Assembly: GCA_029204225.1 (NCBI GenBank)
Contig: CM055109.1
Location: forward strand, 1,626,673 to 1,690,672
DNA: 64,000 bases
Reading direction: 5' to 3'
Origin: Diphasiastrum complanatum
Taxonomy: Eukaryota > Streptophyta > Lycopodiopsida > Lycopodiales > Lycopodiaceae
This document shows, one piece after another, positions 32,599 through 43,175 of the stretch. Under the pieces are notes generated by a model that searched no databases, was not told where the DNA came from, and saw only the letters and a list, made by a program, of their open reading frames with translations. The position numbers were made by a program, and so were the translations under genes. The number at the start of each line of letters is the position of its first letter. Position 1 is the stretch's first letter.

Positions 32599-33484
32599 TT
32601 AGGATTTGTCAAGAATTGTGCAGCCATCTATATCAAATTTGACCCTCCGACCTGAATCGGTGATTCTGCTAACTGAGAGCAGATTCTTGGTCAGATTTGG
32701 AATGTGGAGAACGTTGGAAAGCAACTTGACTTTACCTCTTTTGAACTCAACTTTGATTGTTTCTTCACCTCCGATTGTATGTGATGAGTTGTCTCCAAGT
32801 TGCACAACTCGAGAGTGGGTGAATGACTTATAGTCCTTGAACTAGTCACGATGGTGAGTCATGTGTTGAGTTGCTCTGAAATCTAGGTACCAGGAATTGA
32901 TATTCTATTGTTCTCCTTCTTTGGTCATGAAAGCTGCTTCATATTCTTCTTCTTGTTGCTGATTTGAGTGACTGGTCATAACACTATGTGCTTGTTGTTG
33001 GACTGCTTCTTCTTTTAATTGTTGTACTTCAAAGTTCGACAGTCCTTGATTTTGTGGCTAGTCCTCTTACAGTATTTGCAGAAAATTTTCTGCGCTAGTT
33101 GGAATGATGAAGAGCTTGAATTTGATCCTAAACCATTATTTGGTCCAGACTGCATGTTGCTCTTCTTGACAGTAGAGCCTGACTTTGTAGATTTCTTGGA
33201 CCTAAACTTCAGATCTTTTGAATATTGAGCCTGAGAAGGATGCTGATCTTCTGAACTCCTCTTGTAGGAGCAGCAAAATTACTCTTGATAGAGTGAGGTG
33301 CTCCTGGGTAGAAATTGCCATTACCCAATTTTCGTAGGCTTCAGGTAGACTCGATAATAGAGTCATGAGTGCATCGGAATCTTCTATGACTGAGCCGGTT
33401 GCAGTCATCTGCTCCATAAGATTCTTGAAGGTGTTGAGGTGACTCAAGACACTATCTGTATCATACATTTTGAGGTGAATAATT
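32599..33484 (-). pseudogene. Copia gag end and protease, broken
   Basis: Protease-side sequence LLSNVLHIPNLTKNLLSVSR lies at 32805-32599, preceded by LGDNSSHTIGGEE. A complete CCHC knuckle, CKYCKRTSHKIKDC, is read near 33090-33045. The Gag body (SHLNTFKNLMEQMTATGS, SLPEAYENWVMAIS) lies at 33468-33202. Only the last part of Gag is present, because the element stops at about 33484. Confidence 0.85.
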
Positions 33485-33513
33485 TCTTCCTCATAATGTA
33501 TGAGGAAGAAATT
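33481..33513. repeat. Perfect foldback at an element breakpoint
   Basis: AATTTCTTCCTCAT is followed after five bases by its exact reverse complement, ATGAGGAAGAAATT. The left arm is copia gag sequence. The right arm begins the unrelated DNA that follows. Related copies lack the right arm. Confidence 0.85.
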
Positions 33514-34480
33514 AGGTTTTTCCTTTTTGACTTAGGTGTTGCACCGATAAGCTTATCTTTAATAATTTTGTTCTCTAAGACAGGGCAAGCTAAAGCTTTT
33601 GAGATACTTGTTAAAGTGAACAATTGGAATGAAGGTCTTAATGTTTGGTGGTAGCTCTATATTCAATAAATAAACAAGTGTATTAAAAATTATAAAAGAG
33701 GGATCCAAATTTTATGGATTTCCCATGAGGTTCAGACAACTTTAACGAAGTAATACTTAAGCTAGAGTAGTCAAAAGTGTAGTAAACTAGCATTTACTAG
33801 TGTCAAAAAAAATTTCGGTGCCTTCGCTGATGAATTTTGTCAGGTAACTGAAAATTTAAGGGAGGAAGTAAATGAGACTCTTGAGAAGGTAAATGTAATA
33901 GTGTTGTATAATTTGGATTGGTTAATAAATAATCCCTGTATGGAAATCGCATAGCACCAGATTTTTGTTGAATTCATTAAGTTGAATTTATTTTAAATGT
34001 CTAAAGGACCATGAGTTGACCCTATTTGTTAATGGAAATTGTGACATAGAACGAGAATGACACTTGGTTCACATTTGTACTGTAAAGAGTCTTATTCCTA
34101 AGAATTGAAATTCTCAGATGGTGGAATTCGGTGAAAGTTAGTACCAACCAGGTGGGTTGTTTATGTGACGGTAAAGCATTGTGTGCAAATTCTTGTTAAA
34201 TCACAATTTTGTGAATGGATTATTGCAATCCATTAGGAACAAATATGGGGGTACTCCAGTATTTGGTGGAATAGATATGTGCATATCTAGTATTGGAAAT
34301 CCAGATGGAGTTTTGAAATCTCTGGATTATCGGATAATGCAGTTGAAGATCTTCTTGAAGGAATTGAATTCCTTGTACCATTTTGGATATAGATATTGAA
34401 TATCTATCGGTATATACTTCAGCTATTTTGAAATTTTTCTTTTGGTTTGTGAAGAATAAACTTAGGTCATTTCCATTGTA
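33514..34480 (+). other. Decayed sequence, nothing assigned
   Basis: AT-rich with many stops in all frames. It lies upstream of a gypsy RT motif at 34490 and may be the rotted front of that element, but I cannot show that. Confidence 0.4.
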
Positions 34481-35449
34481 TATGAATGAGGTTTCTCGTC
34501 CATACTGGGGTCAATGCCTAGTGGTATTCTTAGATGATATTGTCATCTACAGGAAAAAAATTATGGAAATGGAGAATTCAATGGCTAGAGATATATATTT
34601 TTTGAAAATGGTTGAATGATTGGATCCTATGTTGGATATCAGATGGTCAGCTAATGTTTTTGATTTTTTTAATGATCGGATCTAAAAGCAAAGAACTTTC
34701 TTGGAGAGAAAACTAATGGTATGGGACATTGGTGATTTTAAAAGGGAATTCTTTTGCGAGATTGATCTATAGACCAGTGGTTAGTATTAACAGTTGAAAC
34801 CATTGGTTAAACTTGTTTAGGGTATTTGGAGAGGTTATGAGATATAGATCCAGATCCCTCAATGGTATCTCATAAATTTCAAATCGAAAACCCTTAAAAG
34901 CTATTTCTCTTTTAATTTATACTTCTACTTTTTAGAAATTTCACTAATACAAGACAATTGGATTGAGATTTATATAATTTCTTCCAATGTAGAACAAGGT
35001 TTTGAAGGACTGTTAGAGTTATATGAACTCATACTTCCATTGCAATTTGTGAATATAGCTCAGGATCAATTGATGTTTTTAATCGATTAAGTAGAATTTA
35101 GACTTCTTGAGCCCAATTGATTATCTCTATTTGATAGTTGATTATTGAGATAATGTTTCTATCACTCAGGATAAGACTTTTTATGATTTTAAGGAAAAAG
35201 TTCGGTTTGTGATATTCAAATTTATGATATCTTATACATTGTCTCCTAGGAATTTTTTAATCGAAATTATGTAATTTCTTTTAAAAGGGGGAGAAGAAAA
35301 TGATAGGAATAAGAATTTCATGGGATCAACCAGTTGCATAGATTTCTTTTGTGGAATCGAGTTTGTGTGCAATGGTGGAACTATCCAGTGGAATAGAGGA
35401 AATCTTTAGTGATTGTTTTGAATAATCTAGAACTAGAGGAGAGGAAGAA
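34480..35449 (+). pseudogene. Decayed Ty3/gypsy RT remnant
   Basis: At about 34481-34555 the plus strand reads MNEVSRPYWGQCLVVFLDDI followed by VIYR. This is the gypsy RT palm block with the catalytic DD pair. No other domain is legible. The stretch ends at a purine tract, AGAGGAGAGGAAGAA, and a TGTTACGACC terminus at 35450, which fits a gypsy element that has lost nearly all coding sense. Confidence 0.7.
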
Positions 35450-35830
35450 TGTTACGACCATATGCAACTAAGGACATGGAATAGTTCTAATATGGTAGAC
35501 TGGTCCTCCAGTATTCGAGATTATTGGTCATGCCTAGATTTTACTCCACTTCGAGGCATGTTGGTGACTAATGACCTTGAGAGGACCCAGACACTCTAAT
35601 AGAGACATATGGAGTAGTGCATGTACGTGTGACTGATATAGGTAGGAGGTACGCGTGAAGAGTTGTGATCTATTTATAGTTGACCTGCATGAGGATTGCA
35701 TGGGCTCATGCACAAGATCCTACTCTCTATATATTGAGGTAGATATTATCTCATGGACGATTTGGTCTAGGTTACATGTAGTGCTCTTCTCCTCTTGCTA
35801 TCACATGGCATGGCTTGGGGGCTAGATCCA
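35450..35830 (+). repeat. Probable gypsy 3' LTR
   Basis: It starts TGTTACGACCATATGC directly after the purine tract, a start typical of plant Ty3/gypsy LTRs. The right end is estimated. A TATA-like CTCTATATATTGAGG lies at about 35725. Confidence 0.6.
35725..35739 (+). promoter_or_regulatory. TATA-like element in the gypsy LTR
   Basis: CTCTATATATTGAGG lies about 275 bases inside the LTR, a plausible U3 position. There is no further support. Confidence 0.3.
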
Positions 35831-35929
35831 GGAGGATACTCCAGGAGGGATCTAGGATTGGTTGGGTGGTTTTGCTCCACAGTCTATCTTGTGTTTTCCT
35901 ATCCTCATCTTAGGGGTTTCCCTAGTGGT

Positions 35930-36752
35930 CTTTACACATATGTTGTAACAGTTCCATGGAATTAGAACTAGAGGTGGGCTCCAAGTGTGAATTATTTTTA
36001 ATGAGAGCTTTTCCCATTTGATCACGATGGTCATACTCATCATTGGATCCTTCATCTTCCTCTCTAATGGCATCATCCATTACGTCTTTCAGCGGGTCAT
36101 AAGAGTTGGCTGGTTTAAGTTCTCGTCGGATAGATTTAGGTAAACCTACCAGGAAGAGTTTGATAGCCATTTTTTCTGTTATTTTCTCATCAACACATTC
36201 AACTTTGAGGCACTTAAAGTGCTCGATGTAGGTGCATATAGATTTATCCCTTCTCATCTTGAGTTGAATGAAAGAGCTTTGGGTCAATTTGGAAGGTTTG
36301 AATTGGTTGGTCAGGACGGCGGTAAGGGTTTCCCAGGAAACTATATCAGACTGTTCAAGATTAAGATACCATTCCTTAGCATTCCTGAGTAATGTCATAA
36401 ACAAAAGACGTAATTTTTCATCCTCAAAAGTATCACCATAGAATTTACAAGCGTTTTCAAAATCTTGGAGAAATTTGATTGGGTCGAATCCTCCATCATA
36501 TTTCGGTGCATCGATCCTAGAGATTCGTCATTCGAGTTGTGGAGCAGTGGCACCTTCAGGTTCCTTACTCACGTCGCCTATAATCAGTCGTCTCACCAGG
36601 GTGATATTATTGTAAAGTTTTAGAAATAAGAAGTCAACGACAGAGTGTGATGTTGCAACAGACACACACAAATGATGGTCAACAACTAGATAGGATAACA
36701 TTGGAACTTCTCTGGAATTTCTTGGTTCATAGATTCGAACCAATACTCGCAC
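35930..36752 (-). pseudogene. Ty3/gypsy Gag
   Basis: The minus strand carries the N-terminal part (EPEGATAPQLE near 36540) and then the classical gag block DAPKYDGGFDPIKFLQDFEN just left of a stop at about 36525. This is followed by FMTLLRNAKEWYLNLEQSDI, WETLTAVLTNQF and FIQLKMRRDKSICTYIEHF, down to about 35922. The order and motifs match the plant gypsy Gag (Retrotrans_gag type). One stop separates the two frames. A related fragment lies at 45020-45540. No zinc knuckle or protease follows; the left neighbour is the LTR at 35450-35830 in the opposite orientation. Confidence 0.85.
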
Positions 36753-37250
36753 AAGCTTCTAAGGTCTCAGAATATAGTTGACTTAGACAAGGGTGTAGTG
36801 TGTGAGTTTTGAACCTCAATATTTTAATAAAAATTCAAGATCCTTGTGGTTCAGTCAAAAAACTTTTTTTGAAATTTTTCTGATTTCAACCCTCAAACAA
36901 ATGTCTTTCACTATGGGCAAGTTCCTTAGGCTGTGTGCGAGTTTTGGAAAACAATGCAGATAGTTGTGCGAGTTCTTAATGTCACACAGAATCAGATTTT
37001 TCTATCAAAAGAAACTCGCACAAGGTATGTAATTTTTGGAGAAACGTGGGAGGATCAGTCCGTTCAATTCTCTCGGTGCATGCACTATTGGTAACAATAG
37101 GCGAACACAATAATGAAATGAAATTTAGAGCTAGATGCACGCTGGTAACAGAAGCAAGAGTTGACTATTAAACAAAGTTATCAAAAAGTCAGATAGAAAG
37201 AGCAAAAAGCATTGCAAATACCGACAGAACCTGAACGCAGATTTAGATAG
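36753..37250 (-). other. Possible gypsy leader, nothing else seen
   Basis: Non-coding sequence upstream of the Gag frame. I found no PBS in it. CTCGCACAA-type words recur near 36750, 36965 and 37015. Confidence 0.4.
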
Positions 37251-38640
37251 CACTTTATTCAGATTAATAGTAGCGAAATACAAGTCACTGATGCAGGTGA
37301 GCACAAGACAATGGCGGGCAAAACCGCATGCTCACAAAGCTAACTACAATCTGTAATAGCTATGAGCTTATTACTGACGATCCGTCTGAAGAAGAGAATC
37401 AATGCATAAAAGCATCTACTACGTCTATCTCATCGGATTGGATAATTCGTGTTCTTGATCAGCGATTTGTGATCTATTTGCTATTTACATTTATGTAGAG
37501 TGTACAAGAGGAGTAGAGCCATTGCGCCATTAGAGAGAAGATCGTGGCTGCTGTCGTTGTCAAGTTGGTTGCGCAGTACAGAGGATGAGCATGAGGTGGC
37601 CGATAATTTGGGCTTCTCTGATATGTCGGTCAGGTTGGGTCTACCTGATAATTCATCCAACTCCGATATGTCGGCCGTCTTCTCTTGCTCGTCTTCAGTA
37701 GTTGAGCTATGTGACAATGCAAGTAAATATGCAGCAATGAATAGAACTAGATTAATATAGGATTTAGGAGAGTAGAGGAGATAAATCCAATACCCCCCCT
37801 TAATCTAAATCCATGAATGATTTGATCTTCAGACTAAGCAGTGCACAAAATTTGTTGTGTGTGTCAATGCTCAATGCCTTGGTAAACACATCTACAACCA
37901 TGTCATATGTTCGATAGTATGTTAAGCTCACCTCATTGTCGAGAATCTTGCCCCTAACATAGTGATATCGAATCTCAATGTGCTTACTCCTAGAGTGAAA
38001 TCTAGGATTGTCCAATAAGGCAATTGCACTCTGATTATCATAGAATATGATTGTCGGGGTGTACTAGCTCAAACTAATGTCTGTCAATAATTTTTCAACC
38101 AAAATGTCTCTTTAATGGATTGAGAAGCAACAATATACTCTACTTCTATAGATGAAAGAGCGATAGAGGTCTACTTACGATTGTTCCATGATATAGGACC
38201 GTCGTTGAAGAAGAATGTAAATCTAGTTGTGGATTTATGATTATCTACATCTCCTCCCCAGCTTGCATCAGAAAATCCACTGAGCCAATGAAGATTGTTG
38301 TTGGTGACTTCTCTGTAGCAGATGCACTGGTCCATTGTAGCTCGTATGTATCTCATGACTCTTCCAATGGGTAATGCCAGAATTGGCCATGAATTGGTCA
38401 AGTGAGCTAACTGCAAACGCGATGTCAAGTCTTGTGCAGACCATTGCATACATGAGAGATCCAAGTATCGATCGATAAGGATACTCTCTCATCTGCTCCT
38501 CTTCTTGCTTGGTCTGAGGACATTGGTCCTTCGACAATTGTAGACCTGGATCCATTAGTGAGTGAGCTAACTTGTAATTAATCAGATTGCATCTGATGAG
38601 GACATTGTGAAGATACCTTTGATGAGTAATAAACATCAGT
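37251..38640 (-). mobile_element. Copia 3' end: RT thumb, RNase H and probable LTR
   Basis: On the minus strand 38636-38268 encodes RT thumb (QRYLHNVLIRCNLINY, MDPGLQLSKDQCPQT, SILGSLMYAMVCTRLDIAF). 38464-38171 overlaps it in another frame with the RNase H start (LSGFSDASWGGDVDNHKST). 38015-37800 is the RNase H tail (NPRFHSRSKHIEIRYHY, DMVVDVFTKALS). A purine tract TTAAGGGGGGG (minus strand, 37803-37793) precedes a probable LTR starting TATTGGATTTATC near 37791. The LTR lacks a canonical TG, and its other end near 37250 is a guess. Frames are broken. Confidence 0.8.
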
Positions 38641-38654
38641 CGTCTCGCTTTGTC

Positions 38655-38775
38655 TCTAGTTTTTTGGCATGAAAGACCTCTTGTAGATGCTGCTTGGGAG
38701 ACCGCTCACGATTTGGATGCACAATACCCTAGTTTGGTCATCACGGACTTTTTTAGTGAGAAGGGATGTTAGAGT
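38655..38775 (+). pseudogene. Ty3/gypsy integrase C-terminal tail
   Basis: About 35 codons read RPLVDAAWETAHDLDAQYP, then SLVITDFFSEKGC and a stop at about 38770. This is the tail that follows the chromodomain-like end of many plant gypsy integrases (the 'AAWE...' block). It is joined head to head with the copia fragment on its left and abuts a likely LTR on its right. Confidence 0.7.
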
Positions 38776-39390
38776 CTTTACTCCTTGTCCCGGTTATTTA
38801 CAGTTTTTAGGGACACATGTACGCTTTGTAATTATTGTGATTACTGAAATGGCCAAGTACCGGCCTGTGGTGACCTTTGTAAGTAAATTGTAAATAAACT
38901 ATGATTAGTTGGCATTGGACCTCAAAGAGTCGTGCTTAGCTTTGGCATGGGATACTGGGTCATTTATTAGGAGTGGCTAGATTGACTTCCTAAAAAGTAG
39001 GAGTTGACTAGTCAACGAGACACATGGCATATGCTCACTAGGACACTTGGTCCAGTGAATGAGTGACACATGTTAGGATTGACCGGTCAAACATGACACA
39101 TGTCAAATGCTCACTAGGACACTTGGTCCAGTGTATAATTGACACATGTCAGCCTACTCACTTGCTTATGTGTCAAGGTACTGCCAAGTGGCAAGTGTCG
39201 ATTGTGCATGGAATTGGCCATGTGTCGATGTTAGAAAAGGTCAATTTTAAGGGGTGCTTGAGGATTGTGCGTAAGTGAGCCTAGAGAGAGACATTCTTCA
39301 TCATAATCTATGCACCAAAGGCTGGGAGGAGACAAGGCAACTAGCTCCACCATGTTTCATGTGCTTTGATGTTTGTACATGTAGGAAAAT
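38769..39390 (+). repeat. Probable gypsy 3' LTR with internal direct repeat
   Basis: Starts TGTTAGAGTCTTTACTCC after GAGAAGGGA. Inside, ATGCTCACTAGGACACTTGG followed by TCCAGTG occurs twice at a spacing of 76 bases (39031 and 39107). Each copy has GACACATG-type words around it. The right end is not fixed. Confidence 0.6.
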
Positions 39391-39557
39391 CAACAGGGAT
39401 CGACATTGTTGATTGTAGCGTAAGCAAGGTTTTAAGTGAAGTTTCAGATGTGGAGTCTGACACCTTGCCTTTTTTCGAGTGCAAAAACTCTCCTACTCTT
39501 ATCAAGAATTTGATAGGAATCTGTCTGAAACTCTACCCTATGTCCTAAATTTGTGAT

Positions 39558-39800
39558 TCAACTGACTGATAGTAGATTTGTTGTTATATTCGGGACATAC
39601 AATACATTTGGTACAAGCTTCAACATTCCATTCTGAAAATTCATCCTAACAGTACCTTCACCTTCAATTATGTGAGAGCTATTGTCTCCGAGGTAAACAA
39701 ATTTCTTGGTGCTGTAGGTTGAATAGTCGATAAGCCATTCTTGGTGGCTTGTCATGTGTTGTGTTGCTCCAGAATCAAGGACCCATTCCTCTGACTATTC
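39558..39800 (-). pseudogene. Copia protease fragment
   Basis: On the minus strand, QEWLIDYSTYSTKKFVYLGD, NSSHIIEGEGTVRMNF and PNVLYVPNITTNLLSVS form the protease-side block of copia. The region upstream, near 39790, reads DSGATQH-like in the same direction but is frameshifted. It joins at its left to unrelated plus-strand sequence and at its right to the minisatellite at 39900-40109. Confidence 0.75.
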
Positions 39801-39899
39801 GACATGACAATGGCTCACCATGAAGACTTCCTGTTCAACATCATCTTCGATCTTCTGCTTGGTGTCGGTTGCATGAGCTTGTTGATCCAGCTGCTTCTT

Positions 39900-40109
39900 C
39901 TTCTTGTCATTGTTGAAACATCAAAGTCTTCGACTTTCACATCATCGACTTCATTGACATCGAAGTCTCTGACTTCGATATCTGATCAAAGGGAAGCTAC
40001 AAAGTCCTTGACTTCGTAGTCATTGACTTTCTCGACATCGAAGTCTTTGACGTCTACTCGAAGCTACGAAGTCCTCGACTTTCATGTCATCGACTTCGTC
40101 GACATCGAA
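39900..40109 (-). repeat. Minisatellite coding an acidic DFDV-EVDD repeat
   Basis: On the minus strand three units of 67-78 bases each begin GACTTCGATGTC. They encode DFDVDEVDDMKVEDF, DFDVEKVNDYEVKDF and DFDVNEVDDVKVEDF. Unit lengths of 67 and 78 break the frame between the first two units, and the second has a stop after the repeat core. It lies where the Gag-protease linker of the copia fragment would be. Confidence 0.8.
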
Positions 40110-40129
40110 GTTTTCCAAATGTGAATGTC

Positions 40130-40861
40130 ATCAATTTGGCAACTCACCAGTACATTTGTCAAAGCTGGACAAAATCTCCAACTGAATCAAATATTGTCCG
40201 AGTGCGACTACCAATAGCATGTAGTGCCTTAATCCTATTTGTAAATTACTCTAGTAATCCTTTTTCTAATCGGTTTATAGCCATGTGTATATATATAGCT
40301 ACTTATCAGTTGTTGTGGTTAAGCTCCATGAACAACCAGAGGCTCCATCTGCTATCTGCATGAACATTGTATTAGCTCACTTGTCAACCAGTTCGGTCAA
40401 GTCGAGCTTCAGAACCCAATTGCTTTGATCTTCCTCTCTGTTATCATAGAGTATTGTTTCAGGAGGATCATGATGACTATGCATGCATTCCAGATTGTAT
40501 ATTTCTTCATGACTGAATAACTTATGTTCCAATTATCTAAGTCATGCATGTTGTCTTGAATACTTTCTTTAGTTCATGTTCTGGTTATTCGTTGTTAGTA
40601 GATTAAATCGTTCTTGTATGATTGATAGCTCTTGTTGATTTATCGCTCTAATGTACTTCACCTAAAATGCTTCCGTAAAGCTAAATTCTCTAATCAAGAT
40701 ATGTGCATGGCTAGGGAATCGACTATGTTGATCTAGCAATTTTGAAGCTATGATCAATCCAGTAGGAAAGACTTCGAGACTTCAAAGTCGGTTTGATTAC
40801 TAAGTGTTGCTGCTGCATTTGCTGCTACAAGCATTGTCGGTTGATCCACTTGTTGAATCTT
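40130..40861 (+). repeat. Probable 5' LTR of a copia element
   Basis: The right end is fixed by the PBS at 40866. The left end is not visible. The T-rich right half and position before a gag frame support an LTR. It lies back to back with the minus-strand copia protease fragment. Confidence 0.5.
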
Positions 40862-40865
40862 AATA

Positions 40866-40877
40866 TGGTATCAGAGC
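40866..40877 (+). other. Primer-binding site, initiator tRNA-Met type
   Basis: TGGTATCAGAGC is an exact match to the usual copia PBS. It lies about 135 bases upstream of a Gag-like frame. Confidence 0.85.
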
Positions 40878-41012
40878 TTTTACTCTAATCTCTCTACACA
40901 TTCAGGATTGACATTATCAGAACAATCATTCTAATATAGTATAGACATTTGCTATAATTATTTCCAATCATATTGATCTACTATCTGCATTACACTCATT
41001 CTAAAATTCCAA

Positions 41013-41800
41013 ATGGATTCGCAATCATAGTCTGCTCTAATGGTAGACAAACTTGATGCTTTGAACTACCACTTGTGGAAATTCAAAATGAGGGTTGTAC
41101 TGATGGCCAAAGAGCTTTGGAAAATAGTTGTTGAAACAAAACTACTTCCCAATGTCGATGAGCAAGCCATTTCCAAATGGAAGGCTTTGCCTTGATCACC
41201 CTTAACATCTCCGACACACAACTTGGCCATATCAGAGAAGCGCAATCTTCGAAAGAGGTTTGGAATATATTGAGTACATTATATGAAGTGAGAGATGTCA
41301 GTTCGAAGCTGCATCTGAGGAGAAATTTCTTCTCTCTCAGAATGTCAAAGAGTGATTCTATTCAGAATCACATTAATCAATTTAAGACTCTATTAGAGCA
41401 GATGGCTGTAATAGGTTTAGTAGTCGAAGACTCTTTTATGACCTTATTGTCCAACTTGTCATCTTCTTTATAAAAACTAGGTGATGATGATTACCACACA
41501 CTCAGATATAACATTGTCTAGAGTTTTAATCATGTTGCAACAAGAGAAAACAAGAAGGAATGGAGCATCCTCATCCTCCATCAATGACTCACAAACATTG
41601 TTTTTCAAGAAGAAAACAAGGAATCAGCAAATTGTCTGACAAATCGACAACAATCATAAGCAGTCACAGAAGGCCTAGAATACAGGCTCAAAACCATTTG
41701 TCAAGAAAAGTCGATGTTGGGCATGTCGATGGGAGATGATAGAAATCCAATAGTTAGTTACTCATGAGGAATAGAATTTTTTAGTAGCTGTGTTACAAGA
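41013..41800 (+). pseudogene. Copia Gag fragment
   Basis: From ATG 41013 (stop at the sixth codon) the frame reads VDKLDALNYHLWKFKMRVVL, the usual copia Gag opening. After a frameshift near 41190 it reads ITLNISDTQLGHIREAQSS, KEVWNILSTLYEVRDVSS and NQFKTLLEQMAVIGLVVEDS to a stop at 41471. Some Gag-like residues persist in other frames to about 41740. No knuckle or pol follows. Confidence 0.8.
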
Positions 41801-42862
41801 TTCTCAGTGAGATATGTAAGTAGCATATTGGATTTTGGTGAAATCTACCAACATATGCTTATGTACTGGGTCATAGTGAGATTATTCTCATATGTGCACA
41901 ACTAATCTTGTATGGATCTACTATGTATTCCTGGTTACTAGGGTTATTTGGTGCACTTAACCTAGTCAATGAATATAGACATATGATCAAGTATTGTGAT
42001 GGAAAATTATTTGCAGAGTTAATAGATCTTGTTGTGGAAGATTTATTTGTTAATTTAAAATTGATTTGGATAAAAATATAAATGTGGTGTTGTACTGGTA
42101 CAATTAAGCTCTACACCTAGACATTTAAGATTTCTGAATCATTGGCAATTAACTTAAGTAGTTGGTTTACTCCAATGGAAGTTAATTGATAAAATGGAGA
42201 GTGTGAAGAGGATTCACTAGACACTATTTATTCTATGTTTTATTGCTTGTAAGACACATCATTTGTGAGTAATTTGGATTCATTAGTAAAACATTGTATG
42301 CATAGGATATGCAAAATTCTTGGGTGAGTATATAGACTCAATTCAATAGTGATTGTATCCCAGAGAGCTCAATTGGATACCAAATCATAATGGTTCCAAG
42401 AATGGTACCTGAATTTTTAGAATTCAGCAAAATTTAGGTTGGAGATATACTCCAATATTACTTAATGATTAAATATGGTTTTGGATTCTAGAGAATTATG
42501 ATTGACGAATTATAAGAATCTAACTATTTGTGATTGATGGATCATGTGGTAGCCTAGTCGTTATAGATTTCCACAAAATCAGTGAATTAAGTAGTATAAA
42601 AGGTTTGATCGCTCCCCAAGGGAGAGAATAATCTCTTCTTTTGTATGATAAGTGTATGTAAGAAGATGAATAAAACGTGATATGTAATATTCACAATGAA
42701 TACTATAGCGACATAACTGGTTATCCAAAGATATTGAGTGAATTGGCATCCGGTAACACCAACGATGAAACGATTTGGTCAAGGTCTGTGATTTAAAATG
42801 ATACTTTATCTTCCAAGCTCTTAGGATAATAGTAAGCAATCAAATCAAACAACAACTAGAAA
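41801..42862. other. Decayed sequence, nothing assigned
   Basis: AT-rich, with stops in all frames and no motif I can defend. It ends at the sharp join to copia RNase H at 42863. Confidence 0.45.
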
Positions 42863-43175
42863 GTTCTGGCTAAGGCAACTATTGTAGAACTCAACCCTGC
42901 ACAAACACTTCCTACAACAATCTATTGTGACAATCAAAGCACAATAGCATTATCTCTCAATTTGAGATTTTATTCTCGAAGCAAACATATTGAAATTAGG
43001 TATCATTACTTTAGAGAGAAAGTGCATAGCAATGAAGTAGAATCAGTTTTCTGTAGAACAAACTACATGGCAGCAGATTACTTTACAAAGGCTCTATCAA
43101 AGGAGCAATATCTCAGATTTAACGATATGTTAAATATGAAGATCAAAGTTTTTCAGGATCCACATTAAGGGGGAG
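42863..43175 (+). pseudogene. Copia RNase H tail (other half of the split element)
   Basis: The plus strand enters copia at TTCTGGCTAAGGCAAC (42864; FWLRQ). After a frameshift it continues NQSTIALSLN-type sequence and RFYSRSKHIEIRYHYFREKV. The end is FCRTNYMAADYFTKALSKEQ, VFQDPH and a stop at 43166. The purine tract TTAAGGGGGAG follows. The missing upstream part corresponds exactly to what ends at 6358 on the minus strand. Confidence 0.9.

Larger units (their letters stand above)
29350..33490 (-). mobile_element. Long copia element missing its 5' end
   Basis: On the minus strand this reads gag (33468), zinc knuckle, protease, pre-integrase, integrase, RT, RNase H and 3' LTR (from 29828). It belongs to the same family as the split copia at 6356-9211 and 42863-44096 and is the most complete coding copy of it here. 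The 5' LTR, PBS and gag start are replaced at about 33484 by a foldback junction. The frames are broken at several points, but each domain is present. Confidence 0.9.

Noticed and set aside
34490-35830. Endogenous pararetrovirus
   Set aside because: The RT block is followed by a purine tract and a TGTTACGACC LTR start, as in Ty3/gypsy; no movement-protein or coat-like motif is seen.
40121-40363. 80-codon frame in the probable copia LTR
   Set aside because: It lies in U3/R-type sequence before a PBS and has no recognisable content.
42579-42839. 86-codon minus frame next to the split-element breakpoint
   Set aside because: No domain, no conservation with any other segment of the window, and normal length for chance in AT-rich DNA.
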